Part shown: one piece after another, positions 8,708-15,849 of the stretch | Layout of the letters: every line of letters begins with the position of its first letter | Numbering within the stretch: position 1 is the first letter of the stretch | Assembly: GCA_947503765.1 (NCBI GenBank) | Contig: CANNFA010000001.1 | Coordinates: forward strand, 248,001 to 312,000 | Source: an uncultured Paracoccaceae bacterium | Lineage (GTDB): Bacteria; Pseudomonadota; Alphaproteobacteria; Rhodobacterales; Rhodobacteraceae | Direction of reading: 5' to 3' | DNA length: 64,000 nt | Notes under the pieces: generated by a model | Database searches by the model: none | Told to the model about the DNA's origin: nothing | The model's input: the letters and a program-made list of their open reading frames with translations, nothing else | Position numbers and translations under genes: made by a program

Positions 8708-10650
8708 GTCGCCGTCTCCTTCCTGCCGGCGCGCGCGCCGTCCCAGATGTCGCACAGCCGCGCATAGCGGTCCGCCATCCGGGCGGCGGCCGCCGCATCG
8801 CTCATGTCGCCCTGCATCCACGCCCGCGCCGCGTCGCCGAAGATCGTGCGGCCCACCGCAAAGCCCTTGACCAGCGGCTGGCGCGCGGCCAGCGCAAAGC
8901 TGCTGGCCAGCGCGGCCTCGGGCGCGTCGAGGCCCAGCACGACGATGCCGCGGGTGTGGCGGTCGTGCCGCTCGATCGCGGCGACGGTGGCGGCCCAGGC
9001 CCCGGCGCTGGCCAGCGGCTCAAGCTTCCACCAGTCGGGATAGATCCCGGCGGCATAGAATTGCCCGATCAGGGTGGCGGTAGTGGCATCGTCCACCGCG
9101 CCGACCTTGGACGGGATGATTTCCAGCAGGAATTCCAGCCGGTTGCGCCGCGCGGCATGGAACAGGCGGCGCACCGACGCCTCCTGCGCGGCGCGCATGT
9201 CCGCGTCGTCGTCCGGGTGGCAGAAGCACAGCACCTTGACCACGTTCTCGCGCGGCCATTCGACCAGCCCGCCGCAATCGGGGCCAAGCTCGGACTCCAT
9301 CTCCAGCGGACGCGAGCCGGGCCGCTCGCACGGCCGGCCGATCCACAGCCCGCTGCCCGACGCGCGGTGCAGCGCGGCGCGGCCGATGCGGCCGTCGCAC
9401 AGGATGCCATACCCCGCTCCGCCCCGTTCGCTGCGCACCTTCAGCGCCGCGTTCAGGCACAGCTGCTTGAACGCCGCGCCCTTGTCCGGGGTGTAGCCCG
9501 GCATTTCCTCAAGCTGCGCGCGGTGGTCGAAGGCAAAGACCCGCAAGTCCGGCCAGTCGCCGCCGGGCCTTGTGTGGCGGGTGGTGGCCCAGTGGATCCG
9601 CTCAAGCGCCGCGTCGTTGCGCAGATCGGGCTGCACGACGCCGCGCTCCAGGAAGAAATCAAGCTCCTCGGCGCTGGGATAGGCCGGGGTGCAGCCATGG
9701 CGAGACACCGCGAAGGCACCGCAGGCATTGGCGTATTTCAGCGCGGTGGACCAGTCGGTATCGGCCGGATCCGCCGCCGCCATCCAGCCCTTGAGCAGCC
9801 CGGAAAAGAACCCGTCGCCGGCGCCCAGCACATTGAACACCTCGACCGCGAAGCCCTGCCCCACCGCGCCGCCATCCAGGCTGGACGGGATCGGCCCGGC
9901 AAAGGCGGTCGCGCCCTGCGCGCCGCGCTTGCAGACCAGAACGGCCTTCGACACCGCGCGCACCGCGCGCAGGGCCGCCAGCGTATCGGTGCTGCCGCCG
10001 GCGATGTGGAATTCTTCCTCGGTGCCGACGATCAGGTCGAACAGGTGCAGCGTCGACTGCAGCTTTTCCGTCACCCGCGCGCTTTCGACGAACCGGCTTT
10101 CGCCCGCGCCATGCCCCGCGACCCCCCACAGGTTGGGCCGGTAGTCGATGTCGAGCCCGCAGCGCAGCCCGTGCTTCTTCGCCAGCCGCAGCGCCTTGAG
10201 CACCGCCGCCTCGGTGCGCGGATGCGACAGGTGCGTGCCGGTCACCACCACCGCGCGGGCCGAGGCGATGAAATCCTCGTCGATGTCGTCCTCGCACAGC
10301 GCCATGTCGGCGCAATCCTCGCGGTAGAAGATCAGCGGAAAGCTGTCCTCGTCGCGGATGCCGAGGATCACCAGCGCGGTCAGCCGGTCCGGGTCGACCC
10401 CGACGCCGCGGGTCTCGACGCCTTCGCGCGCCAGCTGTTCAAGGATGAAGCGGCCCATATGCTCGTCGCCGACCCGGCTGATCAGCGCGGTCTTCAGGCC
10501 CAGCCGCGCGGCGCCGCAGGCGATGTTGGTGGGCGAGCCGCCGATGTATTTCTCGAACGAGCCCATATCCTCCAGCCGCCCGCCGACCTGCGCGCCGTAA
10601 AGATCGACGCCCGCGCGCCCGATGGTGATGACATCCAGTTTTTCGCTCAT
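8704..10650 (-). CDS. iolC: 5-dehydro-2-deoxygluconokinase fused to DUF2090 domain (IolC type)
   Basis: The 648-residue two-domain protein begins the inositol operon. Residues 1-330 form a PfkB-family sugar kinase (GGSPTNIACGAARLG at 38-52; NVLGAGDGFFSG around 273-284 with the catalytic Asp) that phosphorylates 2-deoxy-5-keto-gluconate. Residues from about 335 form a DUF2090 domain, which has an aldolase-like fold and may perform the next step, cleavage of the phosphorylated acid; this second role is inferred from the common proteobacterial fusion. The ATG at 10650 has AGCGGGAC upstream; an extension to 10707 lacks support. The region 10651-10819 carries its promoter, but I see no clear operator there. 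Confidence 0.93.
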   Translation of the reverse strand: MSEKLDVITIGRAGVDLYGAQVGGRLEDMGSFEKYIGGSPTNIACGAARLGLKTALISRVGDEHMGRFILEQLAREGVETRGVGVDPDRLTALVILGIRDEDSFPLIFYREDCADMALCEDDIDEDFIASARAVVVTGTHLSHPRTEAAVLKALRLAKKHGLRCGLDIDYRPNLWGVAGHGAGESRFVESARVTEKLQSTLHLFDLIVGTEEEFHIAGGSTDTLAALRAVRAVSKAVLVCKRGAQGATAFAGPIPSSLDGGAVGQGFAVEVFNVLGAGDGFFSGLLKGWMAAADPADTDWSTALKYANACGAFAVSRHGCTPAYPSAEELDFFLERGVVQPDLRNDAALERIHWATTRHTRPGGDWPDLRVFAFDHRAQLEEMPGYTPDKGAAFKQLCLNAALKVRSERGGAGYGILCDGRIGRAALHRASGSGLWIGRPCERPGSRPLEMESELGPDCGGLVEWPRENVVKVLCFCHPDDDADMRAAQEASVRRLFHAARRNRLEFLLEIIPSKVGAVDDATTATLIGQFYAAGIYPDWWKLEPLASAGAWAATVAAIERHDRHTRGIVVLGLDAPEAALASSFALAARQPLVKGFAVGRTIFGDAARAWMQGDMSDAAAAARMADRYARLCDIWDGARAGRKETAT

Positions 10651-10819
10651 GTCCCGCTTCCGGCTGCCCAGTTTCGTCCCCGCGGTAATGGGCCATATCG
10701 CGCGCATCGTAAAGCGGGGTCGGCGCCGACGGCCGTCCCCCGCCGCCCTGGTTCAGCCGCAGAACGCCACCGGGCGGGGCGGCCCCGATGTCGCAAGGTT
10801 TTCCGACCGTCGAAAGGCG

Positions 10820-11332
10820 TCAGGGATTTTCCGCGGCCGCGCCGCACCATGCGGCCAGCGCATCCACGTCGGGCGGCAGATCCTCGGCCATGCCGCCCGC
10901 GAAATCGTCGAACGCGGCGCGGTTGCCGCGCCCCACCCCGACCAGAACCGGGATGCCGCGCTCCAGCGCGCTGCCGATCGCGGCGCAGAAGCCGCGGCCC
11001 GATGCTTCCTCGGGGCCGAACTTGTTGAGCAGGAACAGCTCGGCCCCGTCCAGCGATCCGCCCTCGACCGCGGCGACGGCGGCGGCGATGCCGGCCGGGT
11101 CCAGCCGGCAGGCGCCCGATCCCGCGCCCAGCGCCTGGGTGATGGCGATCACCGGGCCGCCGGGCAGCACCCGCACCTGCGCGTTGCAATGGTGGTCGTC
11201 CGGTGTCGCCGGCTCGGGTGCCTTGACGATCCCGGCAAGCCGCCGGCCCGCCTGTTCCAGCCGCTCGGCGGTCTCGGTGATCAGGCGATCGGTCTCTCCG
11301 GGGGCGGTTCCGGTGACGCAGGCGATCCGCAT
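10820..11332 (-). CDS. DUF2478 domain protein, ubiTUV-linked copy
   Basis: The 170-residue protein belongs to DUF2478, a family thought to derive from P-loop NTPases but without a canonical Walker lysine (here GTAPGETDRL, where GK would be expected). It shares with the second copy at 46980-47504 the patterns C-x-x-x-V-x-VLP-x-G, I-x-Q-x-LG, GCRLDP, NKFG, GRGF and FDDFAG/FHDFAG. The start at 11332 is preceded by GGGAAGGGAC. It follows ubiV by 21 bp and is the last gene of the FNR-linked ubiT-ubiU-ubiV operon. DUF2478 genes are often near molybdenum or nitrate genes. Function is unknown, and an anaerobic accessory role is inferred from the two contexts. Confidence 0.8.
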   Translation of the reverse strand: MRIACVTGTAPGETDRLITETAERLEQAGRRLAGIVKAPEPATPDDHHCNAQVRVLPGGPVIAITQALGAGSGACRLDPAGIAAAVAAVEGGSLDGAELFLLNKFGPEEASGRGFCAAIGSALERGIPVLVGVGRGNRAAFDDFAGGMAEDLPPDVDALAAWCGAAAENP

Positions 11333-11353
11333 GGCAAAGTCCCTTCCCAAATC

Positions 11354-12259
11354 CTAGGCGGCGGGCCGGCCGCCGGACCAGTCCACCCCGCGCGCGCCGG
11401 TCAGGAAGCCGTCCGACAACCGCACACCCGGTGCCTGTGCCTCCAGTTTCGCCGCCAGCCCCGCGCCGTCAAGCGCGCCGTCGATCCGTGCGCGCCAGGC
11501 CCGGCACAGGGCCGCGAAGTCGCCGGTCTGCGGCGACAGGCGCAAAGCCGTCACCCCCGCCTCGACCAGCGCGCCGTATTGATGCGCGGCGCTGGCATGG
11601 GTGTGCGACAGGGTCTGCACCCCGTTCATCGCCAGGAACGGCTGGTCGTCCATCGTGCGCACGTCCAGCCCGTCGGGATCGTCCTCGCAGGCGAACTGGC
11701 AATTGTCCTTGGTGCGGCCGTGCAGCCGCGCGTGATAGCAGCGCCCCGAGATCGCCAGCGGCACGCGGCCATGGCCCCAGACCTCGATGGCGACGCCCAG
11801 GTCGCGCGCGGCGGCGGTCAGCACGCGCACCGAGTCCAGCGTCAGCTCGGGCGGCAGGCAGACCCGGCGCGCGCCGCGCGCGGCCAGCCAGGCCAGCGTG
11901 CCCTCGTTGTAGACATTGACCAGCGGGCCGACCCAGAACGGCGCCCCCTCGGGCAGATGCGCCAGCGCGGTCAGGTCGTTCACCTCGACGGCGACGCCCA
12001 TCTCGGCCAGCTCGGCCGTCATCTTGCGCTCGCGCTTGAGCGTGACCAGCGCCAGCGAGGTCAGCGCCACCTCCTTGCCCGCCGCCAGCAGCGTTTCGAT
12101 CGCCTCGGGGATGCGCGCCTGGTAGAAGGGCGCCCGTTTCGAGCAGACCAGCTCGCCCAGCACGACGCGGTCCACGGGTTCGGCGGCCAGCGTTTCGTAA
12201 AGCTGCGCCCAGGCATCGGCCTTCCAGAAGAACTGGTTCGGGCCCACGGTCAGGTCCAT
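11354..12259 (-). CDS. ubiV: Anaerobic ubiquinone hydroxylation protein UbiV (U32 family)
   Basis: The 301-residue U32-peptidase-like protein forms with UbiU a heterodimer that hydroxylates ubiquinone precursors without O2, with prephenate as oxygen donor in E. coli. The four [4Fe-4S] ligands are visible: Cys39 (GELVCSKR), Cys174, Cys187 and Cys191 in the pattern C-x12-C-x3-C. This corresponds to the E. coli set at 39, 180, 193 and 197. The start at 12259 has GGAGGTGA five bases upstream; an ATG at 12274 would place that ribosome site inside the gene. Five bases separate the ubiU stop and this start. Confidence 0.95.
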   Translation of the reverse strand: MDLTVGPNQFFWKADAWAQLYETLAAEPVDRVVLGELVCSKRAPFYQARIPEAIETLLAAGKEVALTSLALVTLKRERKMTAELAEMGVAVEVNDLTALAHLPEGAPFWVGPLVNVYNEGTLAWLAARGARRVCLPPELTLDSVRVLTAAARDLGVAIEVWGHGRVPLAISGRCYHARLHGRTKDNCQFACEDDPDGLDVRTMDDQPFLAMNGVQTLSHTHASAAHQYGALVEAGVTALRLSPQTGDFAALCRAWRARIDGALDGAGLAAKLEAQAPGVRLSDGFLTGARGVDWSGGRPAA

Positions 12260-12264
12260 GCCGC

Positions 12265-13242
12265 TCACCTCCATGTCTTGCGATAGGCGCCGGTCGTGCC
12301 CGCCTGCCCCTCGGACAGCCGCGCCAGCATCCCCGCCGGCAGCGGCCGCCCGGCGGCGACGGCATCGACCGCGGCGCGGAAATTGCGCACCACCTGCGCC
12401 ACGTAGGACGAGGACCGCTGCCGCCCCTCGATCTTGAGCGCGGTGACGCCGGCCTTTTCCAGCTGCGGGATCAGTTGTTCGGCATTCAGGCTGACCGGAT
12501 CCTCGAACAGGTGGCCGGTCTTTTCGCCGGCGCCGAAGCACCCCTTGCACAGCGTCGGATAGGGCGCAGGTTCGCCCCGCGCGGCGCGGTGGATCGTGTA
12601 GCCGCCCAGCCGCGCATCCAGCGTGCCGTTCTCCTCGACATATTCGACATGGCTCGCGGGGGAACAGACGCCGTTCATGTTGGGCGACTTGCCCGTGGCA
12701 TAGGAGGACAGCGAACAGCGCCCCTCGGCCATGACGCACAGGCCGCCGAACACGAACACCTCGGTCTCGACCTGGGTCTCGGCGTTGATCGCGGCGATTT
12801 CCGGCACCGACAGCACGCGCGGCAGCACGACCCGCTTCACGCCGAACGTGTCGGCATAAAGGTTGATCATGTCGGCATTGGCGGCGGCGGCCTGGACCGA
12901 CAGGTGCCGGCGCAGGCCGGGATGGTGCCGCGCGGCGCGGTCCAGCAGGCCCAGATCGGCGAGGATCACCGCATCGGCGCCCGCCGCCTCGGCATCGGCG
13001 ATGGCGGCGTGCCAGGTGGCCTCGCCGCCGGCGCGCGGAAAGGTGTTGATCGCCACCAGCACCTTCGCGCCGCGCGCATGGGCAAAGGCGATGCCGTCGC
13101 GCATCTCGGCCCGGTCGAAGTTCAGGCCGGGAAAGTTGCGCGCGTTCGTCTCGTCGGCAAAGCCGCAATAGATGGTATGCGCGCCCGCCTTCACCGCGGC
13201 CCGGAGCGAGGCGGGCGTGCCCGCCGGGCAGACGATTTCCAT
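12265..13242 (-). CDS. ubiU: Anaerobic ubiquinone hydroxylation protein UbiU (U32 family)
   Basis: The 325-residue partner of UbiV has a U32 fold and a [4Fe-4S] cluster. Counting from the ATG at 13242, the cluster cysteines fall at 169, 176, 193 and 232, the same numbers as in E. coli UbiU, which supports this start over the alternative ATG two codons earlier (13248) and over the longer frame to 13311. MEIVCPAG at the N-terminus is family-typical. GGTGAG lies nine bases upstream. It sits between ubiT and ubiV, and the three products make up the oxygen-independent arm of ubiquinone synthesis, useful during nitrate respiration encoded further along. Confidence 0.95.
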   Translation of the reverse strand: MEIVCPAGTPASLRAAVKAGAHTIYCGFADETNARNFPGLNFDRAEMRDGIAFAHARGAKVLVAINTFPRAGGEATWHAAIADAEAAGADAVILADLGLLDRAARHHPGLRRHLSVQAAAANADMINLYADTFGVKRVVLPRVLSVPEIAAINAETQVETEVFVFGGLCVMAEGRCSLSSYATGKSPNMNGVCSPASHVEYVEENGTLDARLGGYTIHRAARGEPAPYPTLCKGCFGAGEKTGHLFEDPVSLNAEQLIPQLEKAGVTALKIEGRQRSSSYVAQVVRNFRAAVDAVAAGRPLPAGMLARLSEGQAGTTGAYRKTWR

Positions 13243-13252
13243 CACCATAAGC

Positions 13253-13837
13253 TCACCATTGCGGCATCTCCGTTCTTTGGGACATCTCGCCGGCGTCGTC
13301 GTAGAGGCCATTATCGGGCCGCGACAGGGGCGCGCCGGTGCGCCGTTCGGCCAGGTCGATCAGCCGGCGCAGCGGGCGGGCCAGCGGGCCGGACAGGGTT
13401 TCCACCTCGCGCGCGAGGTCCAGTTCGGCATCGTCCACCGCGTTGCGCAGCGCCAGCGCCGCCTCGGTATCGCCCTCGATCACCAGATCGCGCGAAAAGA
13501 ACAGCGCGTCGCCGTCATAGGCGCCGTGCACCAGCCCGATCAGCGCGGCCAGCGGCCCGGCGATGCGCGCATCCCCCTCGCCCCGCCCGCGCAGTACCGA
13601 CAGGCGCGGCGCGCCGGCCCGCGGCTCCAGCGCGATGACCACCGGCAGGTCGGTGGGATCGAGGATGAACCGGCGGTCCGCATAGGGCCCCAGCCGCCGG
13701 AACAGACCCGGATGGCGCCGCGCGATGCTGCGCGTCAGCGCCGTCATGGACAGCGACAGCGGCGCCAGCGGCAGCACCCGCAGCGGCAGCGTCAGCGGCG
13801 CGGGAAAGGTGGCGATGGTGGATGTCGGCGGCGTCAA
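13253..13837 (-). CDS. ubiT: SCP2-domain ubiquinone accessory factor UbiT
   Basis: The 194-residue protein starts from TTG 13837, preceded by AAAGGA at eight bases. The N-terminal segment PAPLTLPLRVLPLAPLSLSM followed by RRHPGLFRRLG and DPTDLP is typical of UbiT. The C-terminal SCP2 sterol-carrier domain contains FSRDLVIEGDTEAALALRNAVDDAELDL, a segment shared with UbiJ/UbiT lipid carriers. In E. coli UbiT is needed for anaerobic ubiquinone synthesis and binds isoprenoid intermediates. An internal ATG (MTALTRS) would drop the conserved N-terminal part. It is the first gene of the operon, with an FNR box 84-97 bp upstream. Confidence 0.88.
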   Translation of the reverse strand: MTPPTSTIATFPAPLTLPLRVLPLAPLSLSMTALTRSIARRHPGLFRRLGPYADRRFILDPTDLPVVIALEPRAGAPRLSVLRGRGEGDARIAGPLAALIGLVHGAYDGDALFFSRDLVIEGDTEAALALRNAVDDAELDLAREVETLSGPLARPLRRLIDLAERRTGAPLSRPDNGLYDDAGEMSQRTEMPQW

Positions 13838-13913
13838 GGCGGGATCCTTTCGCGGCCGGCACGGGAAGCAGTCCGCCGGCGCTTTCGCCACAGGCTTAGC
13901 AGCGGCGATGCGG

Positions 13914-13941
13914 CCGGAGTTTGACCTCGATCAAACTCCGG
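13914..13941. promoter_or_regulatory. FNR box within a 28-bp palindrome between ubiT and ubiD
   Basis: TTGAC-CTCG-ATCAA occupies 13921-13934 and matches the FNR/FnrL consensus. It is embedded in a longer perfect inverted repeat with 11-bp arms (13914-13924 and 13931-13941, spacer six). Placing the box at -41.5 would give start sites near 13886 (-) and 13969 (+), 49 and 23 nt before the ubiT and ubiD starts chosen here. One dimer site may therefore serve both directions. Confidence 0.75.
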
Positions 13942-13991
13942 GGCGGTCGCGGCTGTTAGACGCAGGATCAGGCCGGCGGCGGAGCAGTCCC

Positions 13992-15500
13992 ATTCGCGAT
14001 CTCAGACCCTTTCCCACCCTGCGCGATTTCCTGTCGTGGTGCGACGAAACCGGGCAGCTTGCGCGCATCGCCGATCCCGTGCCGCTGCGCCACCGGATGA
14101 CCGCCGTGCACCGTGCGGCGCTGGAACGCGGCGGGCCGGTGCTGCGATTCGACCGCGCCGAGGGCGATGGCGGGCGCGCGGCGATGCCGGTGATCGCCAA
14201 CCTGTTCGGCACCACCGCGCGGGTCGCGGCGGGGCTTGGCGTGACGCCGGAGCGTCTGGACGATCTGGGCACGTTCCTGGCCGCCCTGCGCGCGCCGACA
14301 CCGCCCGACGGGCTGCGCGACGCGCTGGCCCATTGGCCGATGCTGAAGGCGGCGCTGGCCACCCGGCCGAAGATCGGCGGGCGCGCCCCGGTGCAGGACG
14401 TCTGCCTTGAGGGCGCCGAGGTTGATCTTGGCGCGATCCCGGTACAGACCCACTGGCCCGGCGATGCCGGCCCGCTGATCACCTGGCCGCTGGTCCTGAC
14501 CCGGCCCGAGGGCAGCCGCGCCGAAGAGGCCGCGCGCTACAATGCCGGCATCTACCGCGCGCAGGTGCTGGGGCCGGACCGGCTGATCATGCGCTGGCTG
14601 CCGCATCGCGGCGGCGCGGCGCATCATCGCGGCTGGGCGGCGCGCGGGGAACGCACTCCTGTGGCGATCGTGCTGGGGGCCGATCCGGCCACGCTTCTGT
14701 CGGCCGCGCTGCCGCTGCCCGAAACCGTGTCCGAGCTGACCTTTGCCGGTGCGCTGAACGGGGCGCGGCCCCGGCTGGTTCTTGCGAAGACCGTGCCGAT
14801 GCTGGTGCCCGCCGAGGCGGAGATCGTGATCGAGGGCTGGGTGTCGCCCACCGAAACCGCGCCCGAGGGCCCGTTCGGCGATCACACCGGCTATTACAAC
14901 GCGGCCGAGCCGTTCCCGGTGGTCGAGGTCAGCGCGATCACCCACCGGCGCGATCCGCTGTACCTGTCCACCTATACCGGCCGCCCGCCCGATGAGCCGT
15001 CGGTCATCGGCGAGGTGTTCAACCGCCTCGCCCTGCCGACGATGCGCGCCCAGATCCCCGAGATCCGCGACGTCTGGCTGCCGCCCGCCGCCTGTTCCTA
15101 CCGGATCGCGGTGGTGTCGATCGACAAGCGCTATCCCGGCCAGGCGCGGCGTGTGATGATGGCGCTGTGGGGGATGCTGCCGCAGTTCAGCTATACCAAG
15201 ATGATCGTGGTCGTGGACGATGACATCGACGTGCGCGACTGGGACGACATCGCCTGGGCGCTGTCCACCCGGATGGACCCGGGCCGCGACACGGTGGTGA
15301 TGGACCGCACGCCGATGGATTACCTGGACTTCGCCTCGCCCGAGCCGGGGCTGGCCGGCAAGATCGGGCTGGACGCGACCACCAAGATCGGCAGCGAAAC
15401 CACCCGCGCCTGGGGCGAGGTGATGCACACCGACCCGGCCGACGCGTCCTTTGCCGCCGATCTGGTGGCGCGGGTGTTGCCGGGGCTGGAGGGCGGTTGA
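13992..15500 (+). CDS. ubiD: UbiD family decarboxylase (3-polyprenyl-4-hydroxybenzoate decarboxylase)
   Basis: About 502 residues of the prenyl-FMN-dependent UbiD family, which decarboxylates polyprenyl-4-hydroxybenzoate in ubiquinone synthesis. Motifs are NAGIYRAQVLGPDRLIMRW, HRGGAAHH and EGPFGDHTGYYN (with an active-site Glu). The conserved region begins at LRPFPTLRDFLSW. The only ATG in frame (13908) lies before the FNR box, so it is probably not transcribed. The best start is an ATT at 13992 with GGAG seven bases upstream, a rare initiation codon that needs proof; CTG 13953 is a weaker alternative. Its divergence from ubiTUV suggests co-regulation for anaerobic ubiquinone supply. The flavin prenyltransferase ubiX is not in this window. 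Confidence 0.88.
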   Translation: MRDLRPFPTLRDFLSWCDETGQLARIADPVPLRHRMTAVHRAALERGGPVLRFDRAEGDGGRAAMPVIANLFGTTARVAAGLGVTPERLDDLGTFLAALRAPTPPDGLRDALAHWPMLKAALATRPKIGGRAPVQDVCLEGAEVDLGAIPVQTHWPGDAGPLITWPLVLTRPEGSRAEEAARYNAGIYRAQVLGPDRLIMRWLPHRGGAAHHRGWAARGERTPVAIVLGADPATLLSAALPLPETVSELTFAGALNGARPRLVLAKTVPMLVPAEAEIVIEGWVSPTETAPEGPFGDHTGYYNAAEPFPVVEVSAITHRRDPLYLSTYTGRPPDEPSVIGEVFNRLALPTMRAQIPEIRDVWLPPAACSYRIAVVSIDKRYPGQARRVMMALWGMLPQFSYTKMIVVVDDDIDVRDWDDIAWALSTRMDPGRDTVVMDRTPMDYLDFASPEPGLAGKIGLDATTKIGSETTRAWGEVMHTDPADASFAADLVARVLPGLEGG

Positions 15501-15529
15501 GGAAGGCCGCCGCGCGAGCGCCTGGCCGG

Positions 15530-15660
15530 GGGATGGCGCCGCAACGGTGGGGCGGTGCGCTTTATACCGGCCATGTCCGCGCGACATGCGAACGATGCGC
15601 GTCGATTGTCAAAGCGCCAGCCCGCCGGGCCGGGCAGGCGCTCGCGCGGCGGGCTTCGCC
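15530..15660 (+). repeat. Intergenic repeat, copy A
   Basis: The segment after ubiD contains GGTGCGCTTTATACC (15554-15568) and a following CCGC..GACAT, matching copy C (50946-50979) at roughly three quarters of positions, and copy B more weakly. A hairpin follows with arms AGCCCGCCG (15619-15627) and CGGCGGGCT (15647-15655). It lies between convergent genes, so the hairpin may end transcription from one or both sides. Confidence 0.5.
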
Positions 15661-15690
15661 CTCGATTCCGCGCTTTCCCCGCCCCCGATC

Positions 15691-15849
15691 TCAGCGTTTG
15701 CGGCCCGCCGATGTCACCACGTCATAGGCCACCAGCGCCAGCGTCAGGATCGCCACCGCGATCAGGTCCGGGCTGGGCACCTCGACGATCAGGATGCCGA
15801 TGAACGCCGCCAGAGAGAGAAACGCGATGATCGCCATCGTCCAGTTCAT
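15691..15849 (-). CDS. Small two-helix membrane protein (52 residues)
   Basis: This short gene starts with ATG at 15849, preceded by GAGGAG at five bases, and overlaps the amidase stop codon as ATGA, so it is translationally coupled. The product has two hydrophobic stretches (about residues 4-22 and 29-45) separated by a short VPSPD turn and a basic C-terminus (GRKR), which suggests a two-pass inner-membrane protein with its tail in the cytoplasm. I recognise no family. Its position at the end of a TRAP transporter-amidase operon suggests a role with that system, but this is inference. Confidence 0.7.
   Translation of the reverse strand: MNWTMAIIAFLSLAAFIGILIVEVPSPDLIAVAILTLALVAYDVVTSAGRKR

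Noticed and set aside
13725-13991. N-terminal extension of ubiD upstream of 13992
   Set aside because: It would run through ubiT sequence and the FNR box, and contains no conserved UbiD residues.
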